DNA from: DASZHJ01 sp963735465
Lineage (GTDB): Bacteria > Pseudomonadota > Alphaproteobacteria > ATCC43930 > CGMCC-115725
Length of the DNA stretch: 64,000 nt
Assembly (NCBI GenBank): GCA_963735465.1
Contig: CAVTLA010000002.1
Location: 558,001-622,000 of the forward strand
Direction: 5' to 3'
In this document: positions 35,759 to 44,950 of the stretch, piece after piece
Layout: each line of letters begins with the position of its first letter
How positions within the stretch are numbered: position 1 is the first letter of the stretch
Notes under the pieces: model-generated
What the model was told of the DNA's origin: nothing
Databases searched by the model: none
Seen by the model: only the letters and a program-made list of their open reading frames with translations
Made by a program: the position numbers and the translations under genes

Positions 35759-35840
35759 GCAGTCCGCAAAAAATCGCTTCCCCGGTTCGCACGGCTCCCG
35801 CTATAACCATCTATCGTAATTCGCGGTGATGGAGGTATCC

Positions 35841-36690
35841 CGCTTGAGGCAGTCTCTGGCGCTCGTGCTGTTCGCCGTTCTCGCATTCGCCCGCGTCCTC
35901 CCCGCGATGGCGTTCAGCGCGCCGTCGACCAAGCCGATCGACGAGCTGCTCGATCGCAGCGACCCCTACCAGGCCTTCGACATCGTCGCGGGCTATGACG
36001 TGGCAGCGACGCGGCTGGTGGGCTTCGGCCATTGCCTGCCGGAGGTGCTGGTGCGGGTCTCCGGCGAGCCGCGGCTGGAGCATGATCCGCGCGTCGCGGC
36101 GCTCGCGGCCCATGCGGACGAGTCTCGTCGCCTCCTGGGACTATTCCGACTTCCTGGTGCGCATGGGGCCGGTGCACGACGACCAGGGCACCGGGCCAGA
36201 GCGGCCCTACGACCTGGTGGTGCGCTTCGATCCCGGCAAGATCGACGGGGTGCTCCGGGATCTGGGCGTGCCGCCCTGGAAGGGCCCGCGTCCGCTGGTG
36301 GTGCCGGTGCTCAGGGTCAGGGGATTCACCGGCGCCTATCTGCTGAGCGCGGAGGTGACGGCGGGGGCGGCGCAGCGCGGCTCGCTCGCCGTCGCGGCGA
36401 CGCAGTTCGGGCTGCCCCTGCACGTGCCCGGCGAGGCCGAGCTCGCCGCCTGGGGCGTGGCGCCGGAGGGCATGCCGAGCCCGCGGGCGGCGCCGGTGGA
36501 GGGCCAGGCGCTGGTCGCCGGCACGCTCTATTTCGACGCGGCGGTGCCGGGCTGGGTCGGCACGTGGCGGATGCGCTGGCGCGGCGCCGACTATGCCTGG
36601 GGCATCAGCGGGGTGAACTACGACACCGCCTTCCGCTCGCTGATGCGCGGCGTGCTGCGCGTGGCCTCGGGGCGCGGCGCGCCGGAGTGA
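35841..36690 (+). CDS. DUF2066 domain-containing secreted protein, +1 shifted
   Basis: Start chosen at TTG 35841, seven bases after a GGAGGT site; an ATG at 35826 overlaps that site. A signal peptide is followed by SDPYQAFDIVAGYDVAATRL and LPEVLVRVSGEPRLEHDP. One extra T at about 36122-36124 (GAGTCTCG for GAGCTCG) changes frame; the continuation reads LVASWDYSDFLVRMGPVHDDQG, RPYDLVVRFDPGKIDGVLRDLG and ends RVASGRGAPE. Corrected length is about 282. The text resembles the alphaproteobacterial DUF2066 family; function unknown. Confidence 0.75.
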
Positions 36691-36848
36691 GGCGGCGGGC
36701 CTCGCGCCTGCCCTAAAGAATTTGTAACGAGGCCGGCGCCTCCCGCGGGGCTAGGCTTGTCGGCACAGCGATGACAGCAAGAGCATTCGAGCCCGATCCG
36801 GTGCGCCGGCATCGGCTCGTGCCCCATTCGCAACAGAGGAGGAGAGCC

Positions 36849-37085
36849 ATGGTCAGGCAGACGGTATCGATGGCGGCGGCGCTCACGGTGATGCTGGCGG
36901 CCGGCGGCGCGCTGGCGGCCGGGATCACCGCGGCCCAGGCGAAGCGCGAGATGGTGGGCGCCGGCTATACCAAGGTGCAGAACGTCAAGAAGACCTCGGC
37001 GGGCTGGACCGCCAGCGCGCTCGAGAGCGGCAAGCCGGTGACGCTGCTGGTGGACAAGCAGGGCGACGTCAAGAAGACGCCGTAA
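36849..37085 (+). CDS. Small secreted protein (PepSY-like propeptide fold)
   Basis: A 78-residue protein preceded by AGAGGAGGAGAG, a strong ribosome site, which decides for the ATG at 36849 over an upstream in-frame ATG. A signal peptide ends near GGALAAG; the mature part TAAQAKREMVGAGYTKVQNVKK...GWTASALESGKPVTLLVDKQGDV has the helix-then-strands pattern of a single PepSY-like unit. Likely periplasmic; role unknown. Confidence 0.75.
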   Translation: MVRQTVSMAAALTVMLAAGGALAAGITAAQAKREMVGAGYTKVQNVKKTSAGWTASALESGKPVTLLVDKQGDVKKTP

Positions 37086-37195
37086 CCACCGCGCCGCGGG
37101 GCGATGCTGGCGCGCCCGTTTTCGCCACAGCCGCCTCCCGCCGATCCCGGCTATCGTCCTCCCCTGCCCTGCCGCAGCCCGGGAGACGATCGCTC

Positions 37196-38182
37196 ATGCC
37201 CCGCCCGCTCGACCGCCGCACATTCCTGCGCCGTACGACTTTGCTGGGCGGCGCGCTCCTGGCCGGCGCCGCGCCCGCGGCGGCGGCGGCGGAGGGCGAG
37301 ATCAAGCCCGTGGTGGGGGCGATCGCGGCCCAGGGGACCTATCAGCTGAAGCGCGGCCTCGACTTCGGCACGGGGAAGAAGAGCGCCGGCGCCAACATGG
37401 GCGTGGGCGATCTCGCGGCCCTCAACAAGTTCGCGCGCACGCAAGGCTATATGGAAGCCGACGGGCACACCGTCGACACGCTCTCGGGCAACGGCGAGTG
37501 GGAGCGCTATCGCGCCAACAACAATCATGTGTTCCAGGCGGCGTCGATGTCCCTGGTGGCGCGCTGCCCCTCCGGCAAGGTGGCGCCGGGGATGGTGGAG
37601 AGCGGCATGCTCCAGACCCTCGAGAGCTGGAAGTACGGCTATTTCGAATTGCGCTGCAAGGTGCCGCCGACGGCGAAGAAGGCGGCCTGGCCCGCGTTCT
37701 GGATCACCTCGGCGGATTTCATGTGGCCGCCGGAGGTGGACATGCTGGAGTGCGTGATCAACTCCGACACGCCGGACCGCGCCGACAGCACCAAGAACGT
37801 GTTCCAGGGCATCGGCAGCAGCCCCGACAATCCCGTGGCGTGGCTGGGGGCGCGCCAGCTCGACGAGTACAACGCCTATCGCACGGCCGGCAGCGGCGGC
37901 GACCAGAAGGCGGCGATGGACTTCTCCGCCGACTTCCACACCTTCGCCGTGGAGTGGACGGCGGACGGGCACTGGAAGACCTACGTCGACCAGGTGATGA
38001 CCGCCGAGCGCACATATCCCTGGCGCCACAGCGGCGGCGCCGACGGCGGGCCCGGCGTCCTCAATGTCAACCTCGCCTTCGGCGGCAACTGGCCGGCGCG
38101 GAACGGCGTCTGCGACATCAAGGAATTCCCCATCGCCTTCGAGCTCGACTTCATGCGGGCGTGGCAGAAGGGCGGGGCCTGA
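37196..38182 (+). CDS. Glycoside hydrolase family 16 protein, Tat-exported
   Basis: A 328-residue enzyme with a Tat signal (DRRTFLRRTTLLGGALLAGA). The GH16 catalytic signature is PPEVDMLE, with E-x-D-x-x-E carrying nucleophile and acid/base; flanking YGYFELRCKVP, FWITSADFMWP and FHTFAVEWTADGHWKTYVD are family blocks. It should cut beta-1,3 or beta-1,4 glucans or galactans outside the cell. Length is normal. Confidence 0.88.
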   Translation: MPRPLDRRTFLRRTTLLGGALLAGAAPAAAAAEGEIKPVVGAIAAQGTYQLKRGLDFGTGKKSAGANMGVGDLAALNKFARTQGYMEADGHTVDTLSGNGEWERYRANNNHVFQAASMSLVARCPSGKVAPGMVESGMLQTLESWKYGYFELRCKVPPTAKKAAWPAFWITSADFMWPPEVDMLECVINSDTPDRADSTKNVFQGIGSSPDNPVAWLGARQLDEYNAYRTAGSGGDQKAAMDFSADFHTFAVEWTADGHWKTYVDQVMTAERTYPWRHSGGADGGPGVLNVNLAFGGNWPARNGVCDIKEFPIAFELDFMRAWQKGGA

Positions 38183-38254
38183 CGCCGGGGCGCGAAAAGC
38201 TGGTATAGTCGTTGCCGTCCGGACAGCGGACCCGCCGTGAATAGGGGATCACTC

Positions 38255-38611
38255 ATGAAGACGCTCGCCGCCGCGCTCGCGATCGCACCGCTCCTGCTGA
38301 CGGGCACCCTGCCCGCCGCCGCCCAGTCCGCCGCCGGCAGCACCGACCGCGACAGCTACACCCATCAGGCGGAAGGCCAGGTGGAGCTCTGGAAGCAGAA
38401 GCTGGGCGACGCCGGCGAGAAGACGAAGGCCGCGGGCAAGGACGCCGGCGACGCGACCCAGAAGCACCTGGACCAGGCCTGGCACAAGACCCAGGAAGCC
38501 TCGAAGAAGCTGGAGACCGCCGGCGGCGAGGGCTGGGACAAGGCCAAGGCCGCCTACGAGAAGGCGTCCCACGACCTGGCGCGGACCTGGAACAAGATCC
38601 ATTCGGATTAG
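38255..38611 (+). CDS. Small secreted helical protein, LEA-like
   Basis: A 118-residue protein; ATG 38255 directly precedes the signal peptide MKTLAAALAIAPLLLTGTLPAAAQ. The mature part is Lys/Ala/Glu/Gln-rich and helical, with repeats of about 11 residues (KTKAAGKDAGDATQKHLDQAW, HKTQEASKKLETAGG), similar to LEA-type or apolipoprotein-like coiled proteins. It may protect the periplasm under stress; no homologue was recognised with certainty. Confidence 0.65.
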   Translation: MKTLAAALAIAPLLLTGTLPAAAQSAAGSTDRDSYTHQAEGQVELWKQKLGDAGEKTKAAGKDAGDATQKHLDQAWHKTQEASKKLETAGGEGWDKAKAAYEKASHDLARTWNKIHSD

Positions 38612-38658
38612 GGTCGCCGGATCGGCGGGAGTACGTCCTTCCCTATCGACCCCCCTGC

Positions 38659-39654
38659 ATGCTTACCGCCCACACCTGCACCGCCGACAAAGGCACGGTC
38701 ATGGCCGATCTCTCGGCCTCGCGCCTGCCGAAGGACGTGGTCTGGATCGATCTCCTCGGCGCCGGCCCCGAGGAGGTCGCCTTCGTGGAGCGGGCGACGG
38801 GGCTGCACGTGCCGACCATGGTGGAGCTCAGCGAGATCGAGAGCTCGAGCCGGCTGCGCAGCGTGAAGGACGCGCTCTACCTCAGCACGCCCCTGGTCTA
38901 CCGCGCCGACACCGGCAATCCGCTCACCACCTCGGTCGGCTTCATCCTGCGCCACGATCTCCTGATCACCATCCGCTTCGACGAGCTGAAGGCGTTCTCC
39001 ACCTTCGCCGAGAGCGCCGCCAAGGTCGGCGCCGTGCATCACAGCAGCGCCGGCGCCTTCGTGGGCCTGGTGGAGGCGATCATCGATCGGATGGCGGATG
39101 CGCTGGAGAGCGTGGGCCGCGACCTCGACGCGGTCTCCAAGCGGATCTTCCGGGACAACGCCGCCGAGCCGAAGCAGCGCCGCCGGCCGGCGCGGGAGGA
39201 CGCCGACCTGCGCGAGATCCTGCGCGGCGTCGGGCGCGCCGGCGATCTCACCTCGAAGATCCGCGACACCCTCCTGGGCTTCGGGCGCATCGTGCCCTAT
39301 GTGCTGACGACGGCGACGGCGTGGCTGCCGCCGGAGGTGAAGCCGCGCCTGGAGACGGTGCGGCAGGACGTCACGTCGCTCAGCGACTACGACGCCCACG
39401 TCACCAACAACGTGCAGCTCCTGCTCGACGCCACCTTGGGCCTCATCAACATCGAGCAGAACAACATCATCAAGGTGCTCACCATCGTCTCCGTGGTGGG
39501 CGTGCCGCCGACCCTGGTCGCCAGCATGTACGGCATGAACTTCCACGACATGCCCGAGCTCGCCTGGTCCTGGGGCTATCCCTACGGCCTGGCATTGATC
39601 GCGCTGAGCGCCATCGCGCCCCTGGCGTGGTTCAAGCTGCGCGGCTGGCTGTAG
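38659..39654 (+). CDS. corA: CorA family magnesium/metal ion transporter
   Basis: A 331-residue channel-like transporter. A cytoplasmic N-domain and a long helix (about 125-260) precede two C-terminal transmembrane helices separated by the signature YGMNF. The ending WFKLRGWL supplies the basic cytoplasmic tail. Start at ATG 38659 gives normal length; an internal ATG at 38701 is an alternative. Confidence 0.93.
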   Translation: MLTAHTCTADKGTVMADLSASRLPKDVVWIDLLGAGPEEVAFVERATGLHVPTMVELSEIESSSRLRSVKDALYLSTPLVYRADTGNPLTTSVGFILRHDLLITIRFDELKAFSTFAESAAKVGAVHHSSAGAFVGLVEAIIDRMADALESVGRDLDAVSKRIFRDNAAEPKQRRRPAREDADLREILRGVGRAGDLTSKIRDTLLGFGRIVPYVLTTATAWLPPEVKPRLETVRQDVTSLSDYDAHVTNNVQLLLDATLGLINIEQNNIIKVLTIVSVVGVPPTLVASMYGMNFHDMPELAWSWGYPYGLALIALSAIAPLAWFKLRGWL

Positions 39655-39741
39655 GCAATTCGGATCCTGCGATCCCGCGGGTTCACTTCGGGAGAAAGCG
39701 CCCTAGGTCAGGAAATCGAGATCACATCGGGAGGACGGACG

Positions 39742-40566
39742 ATGCCGCTCAGGGATCTGCTGGTTCATCTGGATCCGTCGCGACATTGCGAGGCGCGGAT
39801 CAAGGCGGCGGTGGCGCTGGCGACCCGCTCAGAGGCGCATCTGACCGGCCTCTATGTGTCGCCGCGGCTGGAATTGCCGCCCTTCCTCTCCGACCAGTTC
39901 GCGCCGGCGCAGCTCGACGATGCCTTCGCCACCGTCGCCTTCCAGCGCGACCAGACACAGAAGATCTTCGAGGCCGCCACGAAATCGGCGACTTGCGCGG
40001 CCGAGTGGATCGAGCTCACCGGCGCCCCCGGCACGCTGGTCCCGGCGCAGGCGCGCCACGTGGACATGGCCATCCTCGGCCAGATCGATCCGGCGGAGAA
40101 GCTGCATGGGATCGACCGCCTGCTGCCCGAGCACGTGGCGCTGGGCAGCGGCCGGCCGATGCTGATGGTGCCCTATGCCGGCGAGTTCGAGAGCATCGGC
40201 GAGCGCATCCTGGTGGCCTGGAACGGCAGCCCGCAGGCGGCGCGCGCCGTCAACGACGCCCTGCCGCTGCTGGCGCGAGCGAGATCGGTGACAGTGCTGG
40301 AGATCGACCCGATCGCCCCTGACGATACCGATGGCACCGACATCGGCCGGCATCTGCGGCGGCACGGCATCAAGGCCGAGCTGGCGCGCGTGCCGGCCGG
40401 CGGCATCGATATCGCCGACCTCCTGCTGTCGCGCGCGGCGGACGCCTCGGCGGACCTGATCGTGATGGGCGTCTACGGGCACTCGCGCGCCCGCGAGATC
40501 ATCCTCGGCGGCGTCTCCCGCTTCATCCTTCAGCACATGACCATGCCGGTGCTGATGTCGCACTGA
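39742..40566 (+). CDS. Universal stress protein, tandem UspA domains
   Basis: A 274-residue cytoplasmic stress protein made of two UspA folds. The first (about 1-140) begins RDLLVHLDPSRHCEARIKAAVALA. The second begins RILVAWNGSPQAARAVNDALPLL and ends with the ATP-site motif VMGVYGHSRAREIILGGVSRFIL (G-x2-G-x9-G). It follows a GGGAGGAC ribosome site and ends at a strong terminator shared with the phasin gene. Confidence 0.92.
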   Translation: MPLRDLLVHLDPSRHCEARIKAAVALATRSEAHLTGLYVSPRLELPPFLSDQFAPAQLDDAFATVAFQRDQTQKIFEAATKSATCAAEWIELTGAPGTLVPAQARHVDMAILGQIDPAEKLHGIDRLLPEHVALGSGRPMLMVPYAGEFESIGERILVAWNGSPQAARAVNDALPLLARARSVTVLEIDPIAPDDTDGTDIGRHLRRHGIKAELARVPAGGIDIADLLLSRAADASADLIVMGVYGHSRAREIILGGVSRFILQHMTMPVLMSH

Positions 40567-40587
40567 GGGCGGAGCCCGTACAAACAA

Positions 40588-40613
40588 AAAGGCCGCCCCG
40601 AAGGGCGGCCTTT
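40588..40613. terminator. Bidirectional intrinsic terminator
   Basis: AAAGGCCGCCC, loop CGAA, GGGCGGCCTTT: an 11-bp GC-rich stem flanked by A-run and T-run on opposite sides, between the convergent UspA and phasin genes. It can end transcription from both directions. Confidence 0.88.
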
Positions 40614-40636
40614 GGCGGCGAGAACGATGCCGGAAA

Positions 40637-41098
40637 TTACGCGCGGGCGACCTTGCCCTCTTTCTTGGTCTCTTTCTTCACCAGGGAGGTCATCTCGTCG
40701 AGGCTCTCGGTGAAGCGCTTGTTGAGGACGTCGAAGGTCTCGCTCTGGGTCTTGCCGGCGAGCTCGGCCAGCTCGCGGGCATTGCTGACGCTCTTGGCCA
40801 GCGCCTGCTTGGCGAAGGCGGCCTGCTTCTGGAACTTCTCCTCCGGCGCCGCGGTCTCGGCCCAATCCCGCGCCATGGCGGAGGCCTCGTCGATCGCGTC
40901 CCGGGTCAGGTCGACCTGCATCTTGGCGAAGGCCTTCAGGCCCTCGACCGCGAGCTGGTTGGCCTGGGTGAAGGCCTCGAGGTTCTTGCGCTGGGTCGCC
41001 ATCAGGGCCTGCATGTCGAAGCCCGGAAAGTTGAAGCCGGCGAACATCTTGCTGACGTCTGCCGTGTCGAAGAATTTGCCGTTCATCATTGCCGCCAT
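40637..41098 (-). CDS. Phasin family protein (PHA granule-associated)
   Basis: A 153-residue amphipathic helical protein: FAGFNFPGFDMQALMATQRKNLEAFTQANQLAVEGLKAFAKMQVDL is the classic alphaproteobacterial phasin opening, with a Lys-rich tail. It coats polyhydroxyalkanoate granules. Start MAAMMN at 41098 is uncertain; ATGs at 41089 and 41086 are also in frame. A CTGC-N3-GCAG element lies 28 bases upstream, matching PhaR control. Confidence 0.9.
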   Translation of the reverse strand: MAAMMNGKFFDTADVSKMFAGFNFPGFDMQALMATQRKNLEAFTQANQLAVEGLKAFAKMQVDLTRDAIDEASAMARDWAETAAPEEKFQKQAAFAKQALAKSVSNARELAELAGKTQSETFDVLNKRFTESLDEMTSLVKKETKKEGKVARA

Positions 41099-41125
41099 CC
41101 CATCAGTTGGAGCCAAAATCGGGTT

Positions 41126-41140
41126 TGCTGCAATGCAGCA
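41126..41140. promoter_or_regulatory. Candidate PhaR binding site upstream of the phasin gene
   Basis: TGCTGCAATGCAGCA is a perfect palindrome containing CTGC-N3-GCAG, the site described for the PHA-responsive repressor PhaR in Paracoccus and Rhodobacter. Its location upstream of the phasin gene is the expected one. The repressor gene itself is not in this window. Confidence 0.65.
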
Positions 41141-41436
41141 TTGACCAGATATGGCACAGTCCTGCCCATTATTCAATCCTGCTGGCGAAAAATATTGCGG
41201 CGCAGCATACATCGATGGCAGCGGCCAGCCCGGGCTGACTACGCAAGCACTCACGGCCTCCGCGGACGGTCAGATGCAATAGCGCTTATAGTATCCAGAC
41301 CGGATGTTTCTACGCACCCTGAGGTCCACTGTTCGATACCGTACCGACGGTTTTATGCTTTACCCGGGGTTAACGCGTCAGTCATTACCATTACTACGCG
41401 AGGTGCTAGGCTCGAATATCGCTTGCCCCTCGGATC
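41141..41436. other. Intergenic region between phasin and histidine kinase
   Basis: About 300 bases, moderately less GC-rich than neighbours, expected to hold the divergent promoters of the phasin and histidine kinase genes. No convincing gene, hairpin or repeat was seen. Confidence 0.4.
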
Positions 41437-43269
41437 GTGTGGATCACCGCGTTGAGCACCACTGGGGTCATCGAACTGCCGCCGCCGCCCGCCACCGCGC
41501 CCCTGAGGGCGCCGCGCGGCGTGCTGTCCCGCGCCATGCTGATCGGATTCAGCGGCTTCGTGCTGGCCGGCTTCCTCCTGGTGGTCGGCACCACGCTCTG
41601 GGACAAGCGGAGCCAGACGGTCGCCGAGGCGGGACGCACGCGGCAGAATCTGACCCGCACCCTCGAGCAGTACATGATCGGCCAGGTGCGGGTGGTCGGC
41701 CTGGTCCTCGATGGCGTCGCCGGCCGGCTCGACGCGGAGCTGCAGCGAGGTCCCCTCGACGCCACGGGCGCGCGCCAGGTGCTGGCGCCGGCGATGCATC
41801 CGAATTTCCTCTACCGCGACCTCGTCGTCTTTGACGCCAACGGCGACCGCATCACCAACGTCGCGGGCGACCGCGAGCCCTTCAATGCCGGCGTGCGCGA
41901 CTATTACACGGTGCCGCGCGATCATCCGGACGTCGTGTTCTATATCTCCCGGCCCTTCCTCTCCATCGCCACCAAGGAATGGGCGCTGGGCTTCAGCCAT
42001 CGCCTGAGCAAGCCCGACGGCAGCTTCGGCGGCGTCGTGCTGGCGATCTTCGATCTCGAACGCATCGAGGAATTCTTCGCCTCCCTCGACGTCGGCCGGG
42101 ACGGCAACGTGACGCTGTGGGACGGCACGGCGGCCCGCGTGCTGGCCCGCTACCCCGTCAATCACGGCCTGCTGGGCCGCGCCTTCGAGGAAGGCCCGCT
42201 CTACGAGATGATCCGCGACGGACGCGGCGAAGGCGCCTTCCACTCCGTCTCGCCCCTCGATGGCGTCGACCGCATGCTCAGCTTCCGCCGCGTTGCCGAC
42301 ATGCCGCTGGTGATATCCGTGGCCCAGGCCGAGTACGAGGTCCTGGCGGGATGGCGCCAGGAGCTCTGGATCTATGGTTTCGCCTCCGCGATCGGCGTCG
42401 CCATTCTGGCGCTGCTGACGGCCGGCCTCTGGTGGCAGCTCACCCGTCAGGAGCGGCTGGTCGAGGCGCTGCGGGTGGGCGAGGCGGCGACGCGGCGGGC
42501 GAACGAAACCCTGCGGAAGGCGATCGTGGCGTCGGAGGCGGCGAGCCGGGCCAAGGGCGAATTCCTCGCCTGCATGAGTCACGAGCTGCGCACGCCCCTC
42601 AACGCCGTCATCGGATTCGCCGAGCTGATCGTCAGCGGCGCCCAGCCCGACCCGGCGAAAGTCGCCGGCTATGCCGAGCATATCCTGCAATCGGGCGAGA
42701 ACCTGCTGCGGGTCATCACCGACATCCTGGAGATGTCGCGACTGCAAGGCGGCACCCTGGAGATCGACGACGAGCCCCTCGACATCGCCATCGCGATCGC
42801 CACCGCGCTGCGCCAGATCGAGGCGCGGGCGCGTCAGGGCGGCATCGTCCTCGGCAGCGCGGTGGACAAGAACCTGCCGCCGCTCCGCGGCGACGAGAAG
42901 CGGCTGGGGCAGATCCTCTTCAACCTGCTGTCCAACGCCATCAAGTTCACCAAGCCCAACGGCGCGGTGTCCCTCGAGGCCGCGCTGACGCCGGACGGCG
43001 ACCTCGCGATCACCATCATCGACACCGGGATCGGGATGACCGAGGCGGAGCTCGCCATCGCGATGGAGCCGTTCCGCCAGGCCGACAGCCACCTGGCGCG
43101 CAGCTACGACGGCGCCGGCCTGGGCCTGCCGCTGGCCAAGGCCCTGACGGAACTGCAGGGCGGAAGATTGGTCCTGACCAGCGCGCCCGGGCGCGGCACC
43201 ACCGCCCGCATCGTCTTCCCCCAGGGCCGCCTGCTGCCCCGCCTCCGCGCGGCCGCAGTCGCTGGATAG
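41437..43269 (+). CDS. Membrane sensor histidine kinase with periplasmic Cache-like domain
   Basis: A 610-residue sensor starting at GTG. A transmembrane helix (about 32-52), a periplasmic double-Cache-like domain (FLYRDLVVFDANGDRITNV, FNAGVRDYYTVPRDHP, FYISRPFLS), a second helix (about 308-335) and a coiled linker precede the kinase. H382 lies in FLACMSHELRTPLNAVIGFAEL; the ATPase has NLLSNAIKFTKPNG, DTGIGM and GAGLGLPLAK. No partner regulator is adjacent, so it probably signals to a distant response regulator. Confidence 0.9.
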   Translation: MWITALSTTGVIELPPPPATAPLRAPRGVLSRAMLIGFSGFVLAGFLLVVGTTLWDKRSQTVAEAGRTRQNLTRTLEQYMIGQVRVVGLVLDGVAGRLDAELQRGPLDATGARQVLAPAMHPNFLYRDLVVFDANGDRITNVAGDREPFNAGVRDYYTVPRDHPDVVFYISRPFLSIATKEWALGFSHRLSKPDGSFGGVVLAIFDLERIEEFFASLDVGRDGNVTLWDGTAARVLARYPVNHGLLGRAFEEGPLYEMIRDGRGEGAFHSVSPLDGVDRMLSFRRVADMPLVISVAQAEYEVLAGWRQELWIYGFASAIGVAILALLTAGLWWQLTRQERLVEALRVGEAATRRANETLRKAIVASEAASRAKGEFLACMSHELRTPLNAVIGFAELIVSGAQPDPAKVAGYAEHILQSGENLLRVITDILEMSRLQGGTLEIDDEPLDIAIAIATALRQIEARARQGGIVLGSAVDKNLPPLRGDEKRLGQILFNLLSNAIKFTKPNGAVSLEAALTPDGDLAITIIDTGIGMTEAELAIAMEPFRQADSHLARSYDGAGLGLPLAKALTELQGGRLVLTSAPGRGTTARIVFPQGRLLPRLRAAAVAG

Positions 43270-43275
43270 GCGTCG

Positions 43276-43392
43276 CGCGTCCTTCGACTCGGCGCTATCG
43301 CGCCGGCTCAGGATGAGGCGATTTTCTTTGTGCCATCAGCAATGGTCCTCATCCTGAGCCGACCGCGTAGCGGGCGAGTCGAAGGACGCACC
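43276..43392. repeat. Palindromic repeat, copy 3
   Basis: Same outer and inner blocks as copies 1 and 2 but of the GACTCG...CGGCTCAGG subtype. The left arm insert is the hairpin CGGCGC-TATC-GCGCCG; the right arm has CCGC-TAC-GCGG type. It separates the histidine kinase and the convergent aldolase gene. Confidence 0.85.
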
Positions 43393-43423
43393 ACCGATGT
43401 GCAGTCAGCCGCGTGGCGCGGCG

Positions 43424-44215
43424 CTACTCCAGAAACGACGGATCGCGCCGCTTCATCAGCCGGGTGAGAGCGGCGAAGGCGAGCTCGCCGCCGTCGCAAT
43501 TGTCGAGAACGTCCGCGTGGCTTGCCGCGATCTCCGGCGTGGTCTCGATCAGCCGGGCGTTCATCGCCGCCGCCGCGGTCTGCACCTTGCAGGCGATCTC
43601 GAGATCGAAGAGCCGCTTGAACGCCAGCGCGATGGTGGGGGCGCAGCTCAGGAGACCGTGGTTGCGAAGGACCATGAGATTCTTGGTCCCGAGATCGGCG
43701 ACCAGGGATTCGCGGTCGGACATGTCGGAGTGCACGCCGGAGAAGCCGTGATAGGCCACGCGCTCATGGAGTGCGGCGCCGGCGAAGTCGATGGCGCGCA
43801 CCGGCAGGTCCGAGGCCGCCAAGGTCATGCCGGCGATGGTGTGGGTGTGCATGATGCAGTGGGCATCCGGCCGCGCGGCGTGGATCGCGCCATGGATGAC
43901 GAAGCCCGCGGGATTGACCGTGTACTCGCTGGGCTCGACCAGATTGCCGTCGAGATCGATCTTCACCAGGTTGGACGCGGTCACCTCGTCGTACATCAGG
44001 CCGAAGGGGTTGATCAGGAAATGCCGCTCCGGCCCCGGCACCCGCACGCTGAGATGCCCGTAGATCAGATAGTCCCAGCCGAAGTAGGAAACGATGCGAT
44101 AGGCCGCCGCCAGCTGCTGGCGCAGCTCCCACTCGCCGGGCTCGGGCCGGTTCGTGGGGCGGAAATCCGTGAAGGCCTTGACGCTGTCCTGGTAGGCGGG
44201 CGCCTTGGCTTTCAT
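43424..44215 (-). CDS. Class II aldolase/adducin family protein
   Basis: A 263-residue zinc-dependent aldolase-fold protein. It shows YLIYGHLSVRVPG, the H-x-H zinc ligands in CIMHTHTIAGMTLA, a later zinc His in LRNHGLLSCAPT and VHSDMSD. Related enzymes act on phosphorylated sugars or as decarboxylating hydratases; the substrate here cannot be assigned. Single gene, no operon partners. Confidence 0.88.
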   Translation of the reverse strand: MKAKAPAYQDSVKAFTDFRPTNRPEPGEWELRQQLAAAYRIVSYFGWDYLIYGHLSVRVPGPERHFLINPFGLMYDEVTASNLVKIDLDGNLVEPSEYTVNPAGFVIHGAIHAARPDAHCIMHTHTIAGMTLAASDLPVRAIDFAGAALHERVAYHGFSGVHSDMSDRESLVADLGTKNLMVLRNHGLLSCAPTIALAFKRLFDLEIACKVQTAAAAMNARLIETTPEIAASHADVLDNCDGGELAFAALTRLMKRRDPSFLE

Positions 44216-44417
44216 CGCACTCTCCCTTGCTGACCATCGCTGACGCGAGACCCTTCGATGTTAGACCGCCGCCTGGCTCCTGCACAAGCCGTGCTCCGCG
44301 ATACAGCAACGGCTCTATGAGAGTGTATTCTTCATCGGACAATTCACTTGTATGGCGCTCACGCACAATATTACATAGTTCAGCTGTCGCAAATACTGCC
44401 ATGATCGAGCTTTCGGC

Positions 44418-44933
44418 ATGTGTTTAGAACGCAAAGCGCCGGTGCGCCGGACCACGCCGCCACCTGAAAGCGTCGTTGCAAGCTGGTACGAGAACGCCAG
44501 CCTGCTCGATAGCTACAGCATCGATCTGGGTTCATCGAAACAGTACAGCATGCGCGTGCTGGCGACCCGGACAGTCGGCGATCCGCCCGCGTGGATCAAG
44601 GCGTTGGTCGCGGTGCGCGACGCCATGGTGACGCCCTTTGGCGTCAAAACCTCCGGCGAGGTCCGAGCGTCCAGGGCCGACAACGAACGCGTGGACTTCT
44701 TCCCGGTGCAGTGGGAAAGCCACGACGAGATTGTGCTGGGTGAGGATGATCGACACCTGGACTTCCGATTGTCGCTGCTCCGTCGCAATTCTCCAACCGG
44801 CACGCAGCTCATCGCGACAACCGTCGTGCACTCTCACAATGCCTTCGGCCTCACCTATCTCAACGTGATCAGGCCCTTTCATCACCTCGTAGTCAGGACC
44901 AGCCTGGCACACTTTGCACGAGCGCAGGGTTAG
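44418..44933 (+). CDS. DUF2867 domain-containing protein
   Basis: A 171-residue protein with SYSIDLGSSKQYSMRVLATRTVGDPPAWIKALVAVRDAMVTPFGVKT, characteristic of DUF2867, a START-like uncharacterised family, ending IRPFHHLVVRTSLAHFAR. It is less GC-rich than its neighbours. The gene ends 17 bases before the convergent TetR gene. Confidence 0.75.
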   Translation: MCLERKAPVRRTTPPPESVVASWYENASLLDSYSIDLGSSKQYSMRVLATRTVGDPPAWIKALVAVRDAMVTPFGVKTSGEVRASRADNERVDFFPVQWESHDEIVLGEDDRHLDFRLSLLRRNSPTGTQLIATTVVHSHNAFGLTYLNVIRPFHHLVVRTSLAHFARAQG

Positions 44934-44950
44934 GCGGCCCATCGCCGCCG

